Shown here: piece after piece, positions 54,541-63,627 of the stretch | Layout of the letters: the number at the start of each line of letters is the position of its first letter | Position numbering within the stretch: position 1 is the stretch's first letter | Assembly (NCBI RefSeq): GCF_036850765.1 | Contig: NC_089494.1 | Coordinates: 1,488,001 to 1,552,000 of the forward strand | Length of the DNA: 64,000 bases | Reading direction: 5' to 3' | Origin: Saccopteryx bilineata | Taxonomy: Eukaryota > Chordata > Mammalia > Chiroptera > Emballonuridae | Made by a program: the position numbers and the translations under genes | Notes under the pieces: generated by a model | The model's input: only the letters and a program-made list of their open reading frames with translations | What the model was told of the DNA's origin: nothing | The model's database searches: none

Positions 54541-55203
54541 TGTTTCTCTTTGTCCTTGCTGATTTGAGATCGTAATTTCTTTTCAATCACCTCTATCAAT
54601 CTTTGTCTTTTAACTGGTGAATTTAGACCATTTACGTTTAAGGTCTTTATACATGTGTCGGGGCTTAAGCTTGCCATTTTATTTTCGTTATCTTTTCATT
54701 TCCTCTGTTGATTCTTCTTCTGCTTCCATTTTCTTACCTTCCTGTGGGCCCCTTGGACATGTTTATATAATTCCCCTGGATTTGTTTGTCCTGTCATGTG
54801 TACTGTCTTATAGATTGCTCTAGGTATTACACATATGTACATAACTTGTAGTTTACTAGTTTCAAGATTTGACTACTTTGAATGACATACGGTAACCTTG
54901 CTTCCATTCAGATTCTTCTACCTTCCCTCACTTTTTAATATAATTGCTCTAAGTATTTTTCTAACTACACAGAGCACCACATTCAGTGATGTTATAATTT
55001 TTGCCTCAACCGTTAAGCATGTTTAAGAAACTCCATGAGAAAAAGGAGTTTCTATTAGGTTTATCTCCATTATTATTATTATTATTATTACCAATTCCAG
55101 TGTTCTTCCTTTTTTGATGTTCCGAGTCTTCTTCTGTTATCATTTCTTTCTGTTTAAAAAACCTTCCTTCAGTCATTCTTTAAGATTTGCTAGCAATAGG
55201 CAG
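54541..55203 (-). mobile_element. L1 relic, antisense (continued)
   Basis: TCTTTGTCTTTTAACTGGTG, AATTTAGACCATTTACGTTT and AAGGTCTTTATACATG are the reverse of a well-known L1 segment. (ATT)n at 55072-55091. Continues to the nested SINEs at 55204. Confidence 0.8.
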
Positions 55204-55495
55204 GCATTGGCCAGCTGGCTCAGTGTATAGAGTATCAGCAAGATGTATGGATGTCCAGGTTCAATCCCCAGTCAGGGAACACATGAGAAGCGACCATCTG
55301 CTTCTCTTCCCTTCCCTTTCCCCCTTCTCTCCCTCTTTCCTCTTGTAGCCAGTGGCTCGGTTGGTCTCAGAATCAGCCTCAGGTGCTAAAAATAGCTTGA
55401 TTAATTCAAGCATTGGCCCCAAACAGAAGTTTCCAGGTGGATCCTGGTTGGGGTGCATGCAAGAGTCTGTCTCACTACCTCCCCTCTTCTCACTT
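55204..55495 (+). mobile_element. older SINE related to the long bat family
   Basis: Head CATTGGCCAGCTGGCTCAGT, box B-like GGTTCAATCCC, GAGAAGCGACCATCTGCTTC link and TCCTGGTTGGGGTGCATGCA end, but the middle (GCATTGGCCCCAAACAGAAG) lacks the CTCF-like module. Left target GATTTGCTAGCAA (about 55185-55197) pairs with GATTTGCTATCAA (about 55885-55897) beyond the next SINE. Confidence 0.85.
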
Positions 55496-55511
55496 AAAAA
55501 AAATGATTTGC

Positions 55512-55876
55512 GGCCCTGGCCGGTTAGCTCAGCGTTAGAGCGTCAGCCTGGTGTGCAGGAGTCCTGGGTTTGATTCCCGGCCAGGGCACACAGGAGAGGC
55601 GCCCATTTGCTTCTCCACCTCTCCCCCCTCCTTCCTCTCTGTCTCTCTCTTCCCCTCCTGCAGCGAGGCTCCATTGGAGCAGGGATGGCCCGGGCACCGG
55701 GGATGGCTCTGTGGCCTCTGCCTCAGGCGCTAGAATGGCTCTGGACGCAACAGAGCGACGCCCCAGAGGGGCAAAGCATTGCCCCCTGGTGGGCATGCCG
55801 GGTGGATCCCAGTCGGGCGCATGTGGGAGTCTGTCTGACTGCCTCTCCGTTTTCCAGCTTCGGAAAAATGAAAAAA
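55512..55876 (+). mobile_element. long bat SINE copy H (sense), nested
   Basis: Inserted at the tail/right target site of the older SINE 55204-55495. Target duplication AAAAAATGATTTGC (ending 55511 and 55892). Box B GGTTTGATTCC has one change. Single CTCF-like motif. Confidence 0.95.
55777..55795 (-). promoter_or_regulatory. CTCF-like motif in SINE H
   Basis: Minus strand TGCCCACCAGGGGGCAATG; core intact except G to A after GGGGGC. Confidence 0.5.
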
Positions 55877-55892
55877 AAAAAAAATGATTTGC

Positions 55893-56115
55893 TATCAACA
55901 AATTGTCTTAGTTTCCCTTCATGTGAGAATGTCTTTATTCCCCTTCCGTTCCTGCAGGATGTCTTCACCAGATGTGGAGATGAAGCCAACAGTTCTTTTC
56001 TTTCAATATCTGAGAAACGGGTGCCCCTTTCTTCTGGCCTCCATGATTTCAAACAAGAAATCCGCCATCGTCCGAACTATTTTTCACTACAGGTATGGTG
56101 TCATCCCCTGACACC
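55893..56115 (-). mobile_element. L1 relic, antisense, far part
   Basis: CAAATTGTCTTAGTTTCCCT, GAGAATGTCTTTATTCCCCT, CCGTTCCTGCAGGATGTCTT and TCTGGCCTCCATGATTTCAA are reversed L1 phrases (recalled: GGGAATGTCTTTATTTCTCC, TTCTGGCCTCCATGGTTTCT). This is the upstream end of the same long reversed L1. Confidence 0.8.
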
Positions 56116-56332
56116 ATGCGGTGGGGAATTTGAGTGGGAGGCCTGCTTCCAGGCAGCCGGGAGGGGGAGCCTGTGGGGTTGGAGTGGAAGGTCACCTTCC
56201 CACTCCACTTGTCATTGTGCCTTATTGGGCTGGAAGGGGGCAGGTGCTGCTAGAAGGGCTTCCTGCTCACGGGCTGCCCTTTCCAGGGTCCTTCGCCTGG
56301 AAGAGCACACTGCTCTTGAAGCCTTTCTATCT
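56116..56332. other. unique sequence
   Basis: About 220 bp, nothing recognised. Confidence 0.4.
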
Positions 56333-56910
56333 GTGCGTGTGTCTGCTGGAATTTCAGGGCAGGGGGCGGTCACGGGGCCCATGTGTGTGTCTACTGGTAT
56401 TTCAGGGCAGGGGGCAGTCACGGGGCCCATGTGTGTGTCTGCTGGAATTTCAGGGCAGGGGGCGGTCACGGGGCCCATGTGTGTGTCTGCTGGTATTTCA
56501 GGGCAGGGGGCAGTCACGGGGCCCATGTGTGTGTCTGCTGGTATTTCAGGGCAGGGGGCGGTCACGGGGCCCATGTGTGTGTCTGCTGGTATTTCAGGGC
56601 AGGGGGCAGTCACGGGGCCCATGTGTGTGTCTGCTGGTATTTCAGGGCAGGGGGCGGTCACGGGGCCCATGTGTGTGTCTGCTGGTATTTCAGGGCAGGG
56701 GGCGGTCACGGGGCCCATGTGTGTGTCTGCTGGTATTTCAGGGCAGGGGGCAGTCACGGGGCCCATGTGTGTGTCTGCTGGAATTTCAGGGCAGGGGGCG
56801 GTCACGGGGCCCATGTGTGTGTCTGCTGGTATTTCAGGGCAGGGGGCGGTCACGGGGCCCATGTGTGTGTCTGCTGGTATTTCAGGGCAGGGGGCAGTCA
56901 CGGAGCCCAC
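56333..56910. repeat. 48-bp minisatellite, 12 copies
   Basis: Units read TGTGTGTCTGCTGGTATTTC, then AGGGCAGGGGGCGGTCACGG and GGCCCATG. Variants: GGAATTT/GGTATTT and GGGGCGG/GGGGCAG, alternating almost every second unit. 48 is a multiple of three, so each frame encodes a constant 16-residue repeat (one is CVSAGISGQGAVTGPM) and frames of 188-509 codons result. No start context, splice signals or family supports a gene. Confidence 0.97.
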
Positions 56911-57484
56911 GGACACCCCCCCCCCCGCGTGTCATCTCTCAGGTCCTGAGTCCCCCAGGAAGCCCCCCTTCCTCCCACCTTTCGGTCTTCCTGGGCCTCG
57001 TTCTGTGCACACCCGGGGTTTTTCGCTGCGACAGGGAGAGGAGCTGGGGGCGGGGCAGCTGGTGGGGCAGAGCATCTCAGCTCCTAGGACTTGGAAAGAT
57101 ATAAAACTCGATGTCCATCTTGGCCTCAAACAGTAATCATCCCAATTAAAGGAGTGACTGGGTAATTCCTTTGTAAATCAACGTGTTTGTCTCACATGAA
57201 AATTGAACCAGGATCATGGTTCATACTAAAGGGAAACACACTCTCTTTCATGAGGAGAGTAAGCAAGGGGATCCCGGAGGCCCACACCCTCTATCATTTT
57301 TCTAGAGGTGCGGACCGGTGAGAGCCAGGAGGGGCGGGCTCGGGGAGAGGAAAGGGAGCCGGGTCCGTGTACTTACGAACGACGTCGTCAAATGACGAGG
57401 GGACTGTCCCTGAAACCGGTTAGGAAGTTTAACAACGTAACATATTGCTGGTCGCCAAATTGATACGCCTGGTTCTTACATAAA
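56911..57484. other. unique sequence
   Basis: No gene or repeat recognised. Confidence 0.4.
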
Positions 57485-57710
57485 TACCATGATAACCTGT
57501 TTTTAAAAAAATATAAAGAGAAGAAAGACCAAATAAGTAAAATGCCTAGGCATCAATTTAATAAGAAATCTGAAAACCTGTGTGAAGGGAGACTTCAGGT
57601 CTTACTGAGACACTGAGGATGTGTCTTCACGGTAAGAGAAATCTCAGCTTTAGGTAAGAACTCAAGTTTCAGAAGGATTCCCGCATTCACGATTTTTAGA
57701 CACCTTCACG
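57485..57710 (+). mobile_element. old L1 ORF2 fragment
   Basis: AAAATGCCTAGGCATCAATT, TAATAAGAAATCTGAAAACC and TGTGTGAAGGGAGACTTCAG match an L1 ORF2 phrase (recalled: AAATACCTAGGAATAAATTT, ACCTGTACACTGAAAACTAC). Confidence 0.6.
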
Positions 57711-58639
57711 GGGCCCTGATGAAATCACAGCGGGCGCTTGGTGCCTGAATGCTGAAGTCTGCACGGGAGGCAGGAACGTCAGCTGTGCGGGAGCCATTGG
57801 ACGCAGGGCAGCCTGTGCTTCCCTCCTCAGAGGGGTGACAGGGACCGTGCTTATCCTGCCCCCACCCCCTGAGGTAAGCACCAGCCTGGACAAAGCGGGA
57901 GAGAGATACAGTGTTCGGGACACCGGGCAGCAGGAAAGGCAGGAGAGAGGAGTCCCCTGTGACTCCTGACCGATGGTGAGCCCTGGGACTGCCCTGGGAC
58001 CGTCAGGAGGGTGTGTCCAGGGGCCGGGACAGGAGCCCAGTGGGTCTGGGAGAGGGGGCAGCTGCATGGACAGTGTTCTGAGTTGTAAACTAAGTACCCA
58101 CAAAGGCCTGTGCATGGGGAGCCCCCCGAGAACCACCCAAAAGAATCAGGGGGCATACTGTGCAGGGGCACTCAGAGCGTGGGGTGGCTCCCAGCGCCGC
58201 CAGCTGGGTGGGGACGCCCCTCACTTGCGGCCGTAGGGGGGATGCTCAGGAGGAATTCGGCTCAGGACCGGGTGACATGAGTTCTTGTCAACTAAGTGGC
58301 TCAGGCGTCACCTAATAGAGACCCAGTTCCGTGTGGTCCTGCTGCGTCCCTGAACACACGGCTCAGGAAGGTTGGTAGAGACACGGTGATTTCCAGCACC
58401 CGGCGAGGTGGAGTCTGCTGCCAGACTGTACCCATAATCGCCACTCCCTGGACGCAAGGCCATGGCCCTTCCGCAGGGGACAGACGAGCTGAGGTGCAGC
58501 CGTGCTGTGGCACCTGGCTCAGCCGGGAGAGGAGAGGGGGTGACGGTTCCACCGCACCGGGAGTGACCCTCCGAGGGCACGGCGTCGCGTGGCACGGTGT
58601 TGCAGAGGCTGCGTTTCCTGTGGTTCCGTGTTCGTGCCG
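57711..58639. other. unique GC-rich sequence
   Basis: No gene recognised; overlapping frames on both strands (57696-58136 minus, 58296-58742 plus) lack support. Confidence 0.45.
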
Positions 58640-59175
58640 TTTTAGAAAAGACACCTGTGATGAGGACGATGGAGGGGCTTCCACGGGGTGGGGCGGGGAG
58701 GGTGACCACAAAGGTGGCACAGGGGATGGGGGGCTGTTGTGATGGTTACACGAATCTAATCGTGTGTTCCCACTCATGACCAGGAAACCAGAAGAAAAGA
58801 GTCTGTTTTACTCTATGGAAATTTTTAAAAAATTTTAATAAGAATTAAGATTACAAGCCGTATTTCCATTTATAGACAGCTCTAGAAAATTAAAACAGAT
58901 GTATAACATTGGAAAAAAGGTCAGGTTCTGGCTGTGGGCGGTACACTGGGGGAGGAGGGACAGCTGGGGGCAGGACAGACGGCCCCAAGGGGCACCCAGA
59001 GAACCTGGGGGGCAGGTGTGCTCACGGGCTTGAGCACGATGACGGTTTAGTGTGTGTGCATATGTGTGTGCACACCTGTGTGTGTGCATATATGTGTGCA
59101 TGCCTGTGTAAATGCATCAAGGTTTATACTTTTAGTGTGTGTATTTATACTCTGATAAAGCTATTAAAGTTGTCA
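58640..59175 (+). mobile_element. old L1 3'-UTR relic
   Basis: TTGTGATGGTTACACGAATC, GCATCAAGGTTTATACTTTT, AGTGTGTGTATTTATACTCT and GATAAAGCTATTAAAG fit the old L1 3' end (recalled: GTGGTTACACGACTGTATAC, ACACTTAAAATGGGTGCATT, CTCAATAAAGCTG). A TG/CA-rich stretch lies at 59050-59110. Confidence 0.6.
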
Positions 59176-60429
59176 CAGACTTTATGTCACAGAGCCAAAA
59201 AACTTAGACAACGATGACACAGAAACCCATGTGGCAGGGCTCACCTGTTCCCCGTGCACCCTCAGGTCAGAGCACAGAGCTGGGCACACGGGAGCGTGAG
59301 AATGCGATTTGATTGTGCATACACAGGTACACACACACGTCCACACACCTCACACACCACACCACACACACACGTGTCGTCACAGCCTGACTCAGCCCCC
59401 TGCCTGTCTCCTGCGGTTCTGACCACCTGCCCTGTGAACACACCCAGGGAGACAGATACTGGGGTCTGCGGCAGGCTGGACCCCAGCACAGCCGATCCCA
59501 GCAGAGCCCAGGAGGTCTGCAGCCCAGAGTGTGGAACAAGGGTCTGTGCATGCTGTGTGTGAGAGTGTGCATGTGCACACGTGTGTGTTGTGTATGTTGT
59601 GTGTGTTGGACGGTTACCACCAGCCTCACACATGACCACCGTGGGTCCAAGCCGCTTTACCTCCTGAGCGCTGAGATGAACGCACTGTCCCGTTTTGACT
59701 GGATCCTGTAGCAAGAGAAAGACAGGCTCACCCCAGGGGACCCTGGAGAGTGCAGGGGTCAGAAAGGGGGCCCTGAGGAGCTGGTTCACAGAGACTCCAG
59801 ACGTACCCCTTCTCCCTGGAGCCCTTGGGCATCCTGCGTCGCTGGCCCAAGTCGTCAGCTGGCTTCAGTCTTTCCTAGAACCCCAAGGTGTCCTGTTTCC
59901 TTTAGAACACAGCCCAGGAAGACCCCACAGCCAGAGAGACTCCCTGCACACCCGGACGTGGGTACAGGACATGCAGCCCACAGCAGGGGTGGCATTGCAA
60001 AGCCCCCCCCCCCGGGAGCCAGGGGGCATGAGCTCCCGGACACGGCCCACGCAGGCCACGGGCAGAATGTCCACAACCCAACAAGGTTAAGACACTGGCC
60101 GAGAGATCACGGAGGAAACCAGCAACGAAGAAACACACGGGGAAGGTACAGGCACCCGGGCATCGGCCCCTCGAGGAAAGAAAGCCCCAGACGCGAGGGC
60201 GAGGTGGGGAAGGGTGTGGGGACAGACGCCCGTGAGGGCCCGTGTCAGGCTGGGGGTGGAGCCCCAGCGGCCGCCTGCGCGCAGGAAGCCCCGCCCCCGC
60301 TCAGGAAGCCCCGCCCCCGCCTCCCCACGCGGTCTGCCGTCCTGCTCCGTGTTGCCTTTGCTTATCCGGATGATTTCATTCATTTATTATTATTTTTTTT
60401 TTTACCAAAAATAAATAAATAAAACAGTC
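59176..60429. other. unique sequence with CA/TG patches
   Basis: CA-rich at 59320-59372 and TG-rich at 59545-59610. CCCCGCCCCCGCTCAGGAAG is duplicated at 60288-60320. T-rich run at 60391-60402. No gene recognised. Confidence 0.45.
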
Positions 60430-60634
60430 GAGGATTTTACTCTGCAAACTTGGCTGGGGTCTGACATGTTTGTTTTCATCTGCTTGCGTCGAGCGGGGAG
60501 ATGAGCAAACTTCCCTTTCATAATTGACTCTTCGCTGGGGAATAATTAACCTCGAAACTGTTTACCCGGCGCAAGGCAGCGGCGCTGAGGCGGCGGATTG
60601 GAAGGATGGGTAGATATGAGATTAAAATCCTTTC

Positions 60635-60666
<32 letters not shown>

Positions 60667-60830
60667 CGCGTGTGCGCGCGCGCGCGTGTACTTCCCGGCC
60701 AGGATCCGAGTCTGGTATAATTAACTCTTAAGGGCCTGAGCCCAGCTGGGTGTATAATTTCTCCCCAGCGTGTCCGTCTGTCCGGAGAGCTGCGCTGTCG
60801 CCTGTGATATTAACATCACGCCCGTCAGCG
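60430..60830. promoter_or_regulatory. candidate conserved non-coding element 2
   Basis: Balanced-composition sequence with homeodomain and forkhead-like cores (CATAATTGACTC, AATAATTAACC, GTATAATTAACTC, TGTTTGTTTTC, TTAAAATCC), flanking a GT/GC run at 60636-60689. No known repeat and no long frame. Enhancer-like by texture only. Confidence 0.4.
60636..60689. repeat. (GT)n(GC)n run
   Basis: An uninterrupted purine-pyrimidine alternation passing from GT to CG repeats (GTGTGCGCGTGTGCGCGCGC), a strong Z-DNA-forming type. Confidence 0.95.
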
Positions 60831-61484
60831 TTTCCTGGTGCAGCGTTCCTGCCCTACAGCTGAAGTTGCATCTCGAGTCCCGACTGGGCCTGGTGCTTCA
60901 CTCTGTTCCTCAGAATCCGCTTGGCTTCCCAGTTCCTTCGGGGCCGGGTTCAAGCCCAGAGGCCACGTGCTAGCTTGAAGGTGATGTGGCGTGCACCTTC
61001 GCTGGGCCTAGAATCACATCCCTCCCATTCTTCAGTTAATGCTACATCTCATGGCAGAGTTCAAATGCCCCCCCCCCCTGCAGGAAGTCCTCCGGGATTT
61101 CTATACTTGTTCACACAAGACAGGAGGGACAGAACAGAGCTGCCCTGACCTTGTATTCCTGGAGGTCCAGAGGGGAGCATCCGGGTGATGGAAGGGACGG
61201 GTCTCAGAAACACTCTACAAAGCTCCAAGCGGACATCCTGTAAGATCTGGATGGCCCTCTCCAGATGGCCCTTTCCTTGAAGAGGCTTGTTGGCAGGGAG
61301 CTCCTGCTGGTTGGTGCTCAGACTACGCTCCCTGCCAGCATCACGCCAGAATTGCTCCCGTATTTCAGGAATACGCTCCGTCCTCCACAGTCACATCCGA
61401 GTCAGTGAGATGGTTTTGCAAGACTGACTGATGCCGGCAGAGCGGACGTCTGCTTGCCAGGCGCTGTGCCAGGGACCGGGCTCA
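60831..61484. other. unique sequence
   Basis: No gene or repeat recognised; C run at 61070-61078. Confidence 0.4.
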
Positions 61485-61720
61485 CGTGTAGCCCTCGGTG
61501 TGGGGGGAAGAAAACATACGTGCAGCCCTCCGTGTGGGGGGAAGAAAACATACGTGCAGCCCTCAGTGTGGGGGGAAGAAAACATACGTGCAGCCCTCCG
61601 TGTGGGGGGGAAGAAAACATACGTGCAGCCCTCTGTGTGGGGGGAAGAAAACATATGTGCAGCCCTCCGTGTGGGGGGAAGAAAACATACGTGTAGCCCT
61701 CGGTGTGGGGGGAAGAAAAC
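61485..61720. repeat. 34-bp minisatellite, 7 copies
   Basis: Units read GCCCTCCGTGTGGGGGGAAG then AAAACATACGTGCA. Variants at CCTC(C/G/A/T)GTG; one unit has an extra G. The first and last units share CGTGTAGCCCTCGG, so the edges are alike. Confidence 0.96.
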
Positions 61721-62744
61721 AGAGTTTGATTGTGTGCGTTTTACGATTAGTTCTTATTGTAGGGTTCTTTGTTGTATTGCTTGGGGAGGGCCTTTGGGAG
61801 TGTGGGGTTAGGAAGTGTATACGACAGATGAAGAGTGTGTGTGTGTGTGTGGGGGGTTGGGGAGCAGGCAGCGTGGACAGAATGGTCTCCAGCCCAGAGT
61901 GAAATCCCAGGTGGAGCAGGCTCCTCATTTGCCCCTGAGATGCCCACGTCTCATCGCGGACTTGGGGCACCCTGCCCGGCTTCTGTGCCCTTTGTGAACT
62001 TCTCAGAGGCTGCGTCTGGGCGCCTGGTGGAAGGGTAGAGCCCGCTCCCTGACCCGAGCACACCCTCAGGGACGGTCACACTCCGGAGCTCCCCCCAGGA
62101 TTCTCGGCTGAAGCCCCTCCCCCCGCTCCCCTCACCAGTACTGGTTTCCCCACAGACCCTGTGTCCAGGGGCTGATCCCAGGGGAGACCCACGATGGCCT
62201 GAGGGGACGGTTTGTGTAGACACAAAGCCAGAGCCCAGGGCCGGCCAGAGGGTGGCTCCTTCCAGAGGGTGTCGGTGCAGCTAAGAGAGCAGCCCTGTGA
62301 GGGCAAACCCACAGCTGTCCCCAGCCTACAGTCCAGCCCTGAGTCCGCAGGGCAGGCCTCCCCTTCCCTGCCCGGTCCCGGACCTGGTCCCGGATGTCAC
62401 CAGCCTCAGCTCCTGACCCATGCACCGGGTGGCCATGAGAATAACAAAAGGCATTTAAACTAACAAGTCACAACACTCCAGGTGTCCTGAAGGAGAATGT
62501 TTCAGAGCTGACTCGGGAGACAGAGATCTGTGTTTTCTTCAGAGCAGGGTCTGGGCTGAAGCCACTTCCGCTCCATTGAGGGAGGGCGTGGAGAGTTCTG
62601 GAAGCAGAAGGTAGAGTCCAGAGGAAACGCGTGCACGGCGGTCGAGCACCTCGGGTGCCAGGCTCGGGGACCTGTACAGCCATGGGGGGAGGGGCAGGGG
62701 TGAAGTTAACGAGGACAGCCCCTTGGCTCGTGGACACAGACGGC
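61721..62744. other. unique sequence with a GT run
   Basis: GT run at 61836-61850. No gene recognised. Confidence 0.45.
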
Positions 62745-62825
62745 AGCAAGGCCCAGACAGGCCACGACTTGACCAAGATCACACAGCCCTGGAGTCCGAG
62801 TTGGAGCTGGAACCTGGGAGCCCTA
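62745..62825 (-). mobile_element. MIR relic, antisense
   Basis: CTTGACCAAGATCACACAGC and GAGTTGGAGCTGGAACCTGG are the reverse of the MIR core (recalled: CTTGCCCAAGGTCACACAGC, GAGCTGGGATTCGAACCC). Confidence 0.75.
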
Positions 62826-63169
62826 ACCCTTCTGCATGCTGGGCAGTGTCTGCCCCCGAGCAGGGGCAGAACATCTTCCCTGGAGGGCACTGAAGGGTGG
62901 GGGCGTCTGGAGCCATTGTCCTAATGAGGCCTGGGGCTCCCTTCCTCTGAATAAGGACAGCAGGGGTGGGCGGGCACGACCCCACCCACCCCGGTGCGGC
63001 AGGCTGCCTGCTGCAACCTGCCCACCACGGTCCTGCAGGGGCTCCGGGCGCTTGGCTGGGAGCGGGTTGACCAGCACAACAGGCAGACAGCGCCTCCCAT
63101 GGCGTTCCCGCCCCTGCTTTGCGTGGAGAAAATGTTTGTTTCCTCTTGGTAAAAAAAGGACATTCTCGC
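62826..63169. other. unique sequence
   Basis: Nothing recognised. Confidence 0.4.
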
Positions 63170-63440
63170 GGCAAGCCTTTCCCCACCAGACATCCAGCAG
63201 CTTTCTCTCCGGGGTCCAGGCCGCAGAGACGGAGGCCCTGGACCCCGCTGCGTGCGCGCTCGGGCGGGCGAGGGGCTCGCTTCTTTGTTTGGTGTCCTCA
63301 GCGTCTGCGCTCTTCCCTCCCGTCTCCCGTCGCACCGTGTAATCATTTTGATTACAGCTCTGGTACCGACATTCGCAGAAGCTTGTCTCTAACATTCACA
63401 GGCAATTCAGTGACTTCCATTGCTTAAAAAAAAAAAAATG
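63170..63440. promoter_or_regulatory. candidate conserved non-coding element 3
   Basis: Holds a perfect inverted pair TAATCATTTTGATTA (63340-63354: TAATCA, 3-bp spacer, TGATTA), a paired homeodomain-type arrangement, followed by CAGCTCTGGTACCGACATTC and a further AATTCAGTGACTTCCATTG. No repeat match. An enhancer is inferred, not shown. Confidence 0.4.
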
Positions 63441-63627
63441 TAATTGCCTCCTCTGGCTGCCGCAGCTCCTCCGGGGAGTTTTCTGGGCATTTAATTTCCA
63501 GGAAGGAGGACGTGGGAGCCACGGGAACCCAGAGAGGACAGAGCTGTATTCTTCTGTCGTCCCGTGGTCCTCGGCGTTTGGACTCTCTGGCACCAGCGGC
63601 GGGGACGGGAGATCCATCCGCGTCTCG
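63441..63627. other. unique sequence before the terminal array
   Basis: Includes the end of an A-run (63425-63437). Nothing recognised. Confidence 0.4.

Noticed and set aside
34237..55876. tRNA genes at the SINE heads
   Set aside because: Box A and B are present, but no full cloverleaf follows; the sequence continues into SINE bodies with poly-A tails and target duplications.
55607..57136. 509-codon frame with a 16-residue repeat
   Set aside because: It starts inside a SINE and crosses an L1 relic before the minisatellite, so it cannot be a conserved gene.
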